A DNA stretch of 25,602 bases from PBB1 sp040400875 (GTDB lineage Bacteria; Pseudomonadota; Gammaproteobacteria; Burkholderiales; Burkholderiaceae_C): NCBI GenBank assembly GCA_040400875.1, contig JBBAPK010000040.1, forward strand, positions 1 through 25,602, read 5' to 3'. The notes beneath the pieces were generated by a model, which saw only the letters and a list, made by a program, of their open reading frames with translations, searched no databases and had not been told where the DNA came from. The position numbers and the translations under genes are program-made. Of this stretch, positions 24,029-25,602 are shown one piece after another (within the stretch, counting starts at the first letter, position 1; each line of letters begins with the position of its first letter).

Positions 24029-24937
24029 TTAAGTGGATTGGGGGTTCCTGGTCGGCGCTACAGCCTCGGTGGGTTCACCGGGGCTTTTCGCTTTCTGGGG
24101 TGGGTGAACGATGAGTCCGACGTTCTCATAGTCGCGCCCCAGTCGCTGCCGCCCGCCGGCACAGTAGAACTTGGTCTTCAAGAGATCAAACGCCTTGTTG
24201 TCCTGCGCAGGGCGGAGGTAATTGATGCCCACCGGGCGGGCCACCAAGTCTGCCAACTGAAGCCCAGCCAGATTGGTCTTCTTTTCGGCAAAAACAATGT
24301 CGAACGGCAAGGGCTGGCCGCCAGAAATGCTGCCGTCGCAGATGCGGCGAAATTCCAGCTCGAGCTCGGCGTCTTCCTTCTTGCCTCGGCATTCCACAAC
24401 CATGTGTGTCTTGAGCTGGCTTTGCTGCTTCTCGGCAAGAAACGAGTGCAGCGCCTCAAGGCACATGCCCAAAGCGATGTGATACGGGTTGGAAGCGACC
24501 CCTTCACTTTTGGACAGCCTTGCCTTGTCCACCACGCCGGCGATCAGGATGAAGTTGCTGGCGTCCATGATCGATGACAGATAGGACATGAACTCGTCAC
24601 GCACGGCGCGCTGGGCCAAAAAAGCGAACGCCCTCTTTTGCTTGCGGATGTCGTTCTCATGCAGCACCACGCTGTCGTGGCCAAAGTAGTTGAACTTCAG
24701 CTTCTCGACGGCCGGAATGATCTGCTCGCTGTAGTGCCGCTTGTGGAAGATGCACAGCGCCAGCACGAACACGGGGTACTCCGGGTCGACGCTGGCCAGT
24801 GAATGGTCGCCACTCTCGTCCACATAGACCACGTAGTCGCTGAAGCGCCTTGCCATGGTGTCGACCCCGCCCGGCACCTCGACTGGGGCGCCTTCGACCG
24901 ACTCGAAGAGGGCGTACCGGGTGCCAGGCGGGGTCAT
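24029..24937 (-). CDS. DUF3800 domain-containing protein
   Basis: This 302-residue protein carries the DUF3800 signature near its N-terminus, VVYVDESGDHSLASVDPEYP, followed by FVLALCIFHKRHY. Further family features are an internal VVECRGKKEDAELELEFRR and a late LAGLQLADLVARPVG with the conserved Asp. The Asp/Glu pattern suggests an RNase H-like fold and nuclease activity, but the biochemical role is not established. I chose the start at 24937 because its ATG overlaps the hsdS stop in a 4-base ATGA, indicating coupling; longer frames overlap hsdS. It lacks a signal peptide and membrane segments. Its insertion directly after hsdS in a type I RM operon suggests an accessory defence role. Confidence 0.88.
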   Translation of the reverse strand: MTPPGTRYALFESVEGAPVEVPGGVDTMARRFSDYVVYVDESGDHSLASVDPEYPVFVLALCIFHKRHYSEQIIPAVEKLKFNYFGHDSVVLHENDIRKQKRAFAFLAQRAVRDEFMSYLSSIMDASNFILIAGVVDKARLSKSEGVASNPYHIALGMCLEALHSFLAEKQQSQLKTHMVVECRGKKEDAELELEFRRICDGSISGGQPLPFDIVFAEKKTNLAGLQLADLVARPVGINYLRPAQDNKAFDLLKTKFYCAGGRQRLGRDYENVGLIVHPPQKAKSPGEPTEAVAPTRNPQST

Positions 24938-25602
24938 GTCACGGCCTCCGCTGCGACAGATGCCGCCTCGGGCAGTCGCAGCTGGCCGGAGATCAGGCGG
25001 GGGAGCAGGGTGTCGCGCAGGGTGGCGAGGGTTTGGGCTTGCATGCTGTTCGCCCGGATGCGCGAGTAGATTCCATCCGCAATTTGGTGAAAGCTGCCGA
25101 GTAACTGCGCCGATGGCAAGACCACCTGATGTGAAGCAACGATCGCCTTCGAAATATTCTGTTGCGCTGCGCCATTCGCGCGGCTGTTGAACCAAGCCCG
25201 ACCAAAGAAGAGCGTCAGGAACAAGTACCAAGAGCCGACAGATGCCTTGGCCACCATGCCGGTACACGCTTGGTTGAACGTTGCGTTCTCAGTGAGTATT
25301 CCTAGCCGGCCAACGGTCGGCGCAGCGTAGATGGCCATCAGGATTGCGTTCGCCGGAAGCACCTTCACGCTCGATCCGTCTATGGCCGCCGCAGAGATGC
25401 GTTCGGCTGGCGCCAGCAAAAAACCATCCGCGAAGTCACCCGTCTTGAACCAAGGCGTCGTGCCTTCCGTCCAAAACGCGGCGTTCGACCGGCTTGGCGT
25501 TCCCCCGTTCGTGACGACGTCGCACAAGCCATCGATCGTTTCAACGCTCCACCCCTTCGGCACCATCCCCAACGCCGACTCCTCGAAGCTGTCCGGAAAC
25601 AA
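24934..25602 (-). CDS. hsdS: Type I restriction-modification specificity subunit HsdS, C-terminal part (5' end outside window)
   Basis: HsdS gives DNA sequence recognition to the type I methylase and restriction complex. Visible are the last 222 residues. They begin in the second recognition module (DSFEESALGMVPKGW), with TRD landmarks TNGGTPSRSNAAFW and TPWFKTGDF, then NQACTGMVA, and the conserved distal helix (LPSAQLLGSFHQIADGI and TLATLRDTLLPRLISGQL). The frame is open to the window edge, so the first target domain lies outside. hsdM is expected further upstream on the minus strand. The gene is followed by DUF3800 with a 4-base overlap. Confidence 0.93.
   Translation of the reverse strand: MFPDSFEESALGMVPKGWSVETIDGLCDVVTNGGTPSRSNAAFWTEGTTPWFKTGDFADGFLLAPAERISAAAIDGSSVKVLPANAILMAIYAAPTVGRLGILTENATFNQACTGMVAKASVGSWYLFLTLFFGRAWFNSRANGAAQQNISKAIVASHQVVLPSAQLLGSFHQIADGIYSRIRANSMQAQTLATLRDTLLPRLISGQLRLPEAASVAAEAVT

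Noticed and set aside
24938..25267. Longer DUF3800 start inside hsdS
   Set aside because: The added residues are an out-of-frame reading of hsdS; the 4-base overlap at 24934-24937 gives a natural start.

Overview
The window is GC-rich (about two thirds G+C by eye). Its gene content and protein style (OFA-type MFS carrier, NitT/TauT-type ABC importer, YfcG-like GST, long acyl-CoA transferase) suggest a betaproteobacterium of the Burkholderiales. That placement is an inference from protein style, since no rRNA or other phylogenetic marker is present. No tRNA, rRNA, CRISPR array or insertion sequence was recognised.

Layout. (1) Positions 2-3630: 3' part of a D-2-hydroxyacid dehydrogenase, a convergent YfcG-like glutathione transferase, and a long family I acyl-CoA transferase. 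(2) Positions 3830-5803: a class I cyclic-di-GMP riboswitch (GEMM-I), then a hairpin holding the Shine-Dalgarno sequence, then a secreted S8 subtilisin-like protease with a Pro-Ala linker and a C-terminal PPC-like domain. (3) Positions 5853-8761, minus strand: a complete NitT/TauT-family ABC importer (ATPase, Tat-exported binding protein, permease). (4) Positions 9136-13606, plus strand, divergent from the importer: OsmC-like protein, acyl-CoA-dehydrogenase-fold flavoprotein without the usual catalytic Glu motif, rubredoxin fused to its FAD reductase, and a cytochrome P450 whose N-terminus is split by an apparent one-base frameshift. Together (3) and (4) look like an uptake-plus-oxidation locus for an unidentified organic compound. 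(5) Positions 13640-16944, minus strand: a formylglycine-generating enzyme followed by a lipoprotein sulfatase with the CSPSR site that enzyme would modify. The sulfatase ends in a dockerin-like pair of calcium loops, and the enzyme's membrane anchor is cut by an in-frame TGA. (6) Positions 17190-18857: an OFA-type MFS transporter.

(7) Positions 18913-25602, minus strand: a type I restriction-modification island. In transcription order it holds hsdS (cut by the window edge), a DUF3800 protein coupled to hsdS by a 4-base overlap, an internally deleted remnant of an AlbA/RecG-like (COG2865) protein, a Fic protein with its inhibitory motif, and hsdR coupled to fic by another 4-base overlap. A perfect 13-bp inverted repeat with a third half-site lies in front of fic and is a likely operator. 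hsdM is not visible and presumably lies beyond the right edge.

The items most worth following are the riboswitch-controlled protease, the P450/rubredoxin/transporter locus, the FGE-sulfatase-dockerin pair, and the Fic and DUF3800 genes embedded in the type I RM operon with the palindromic operator candidate.
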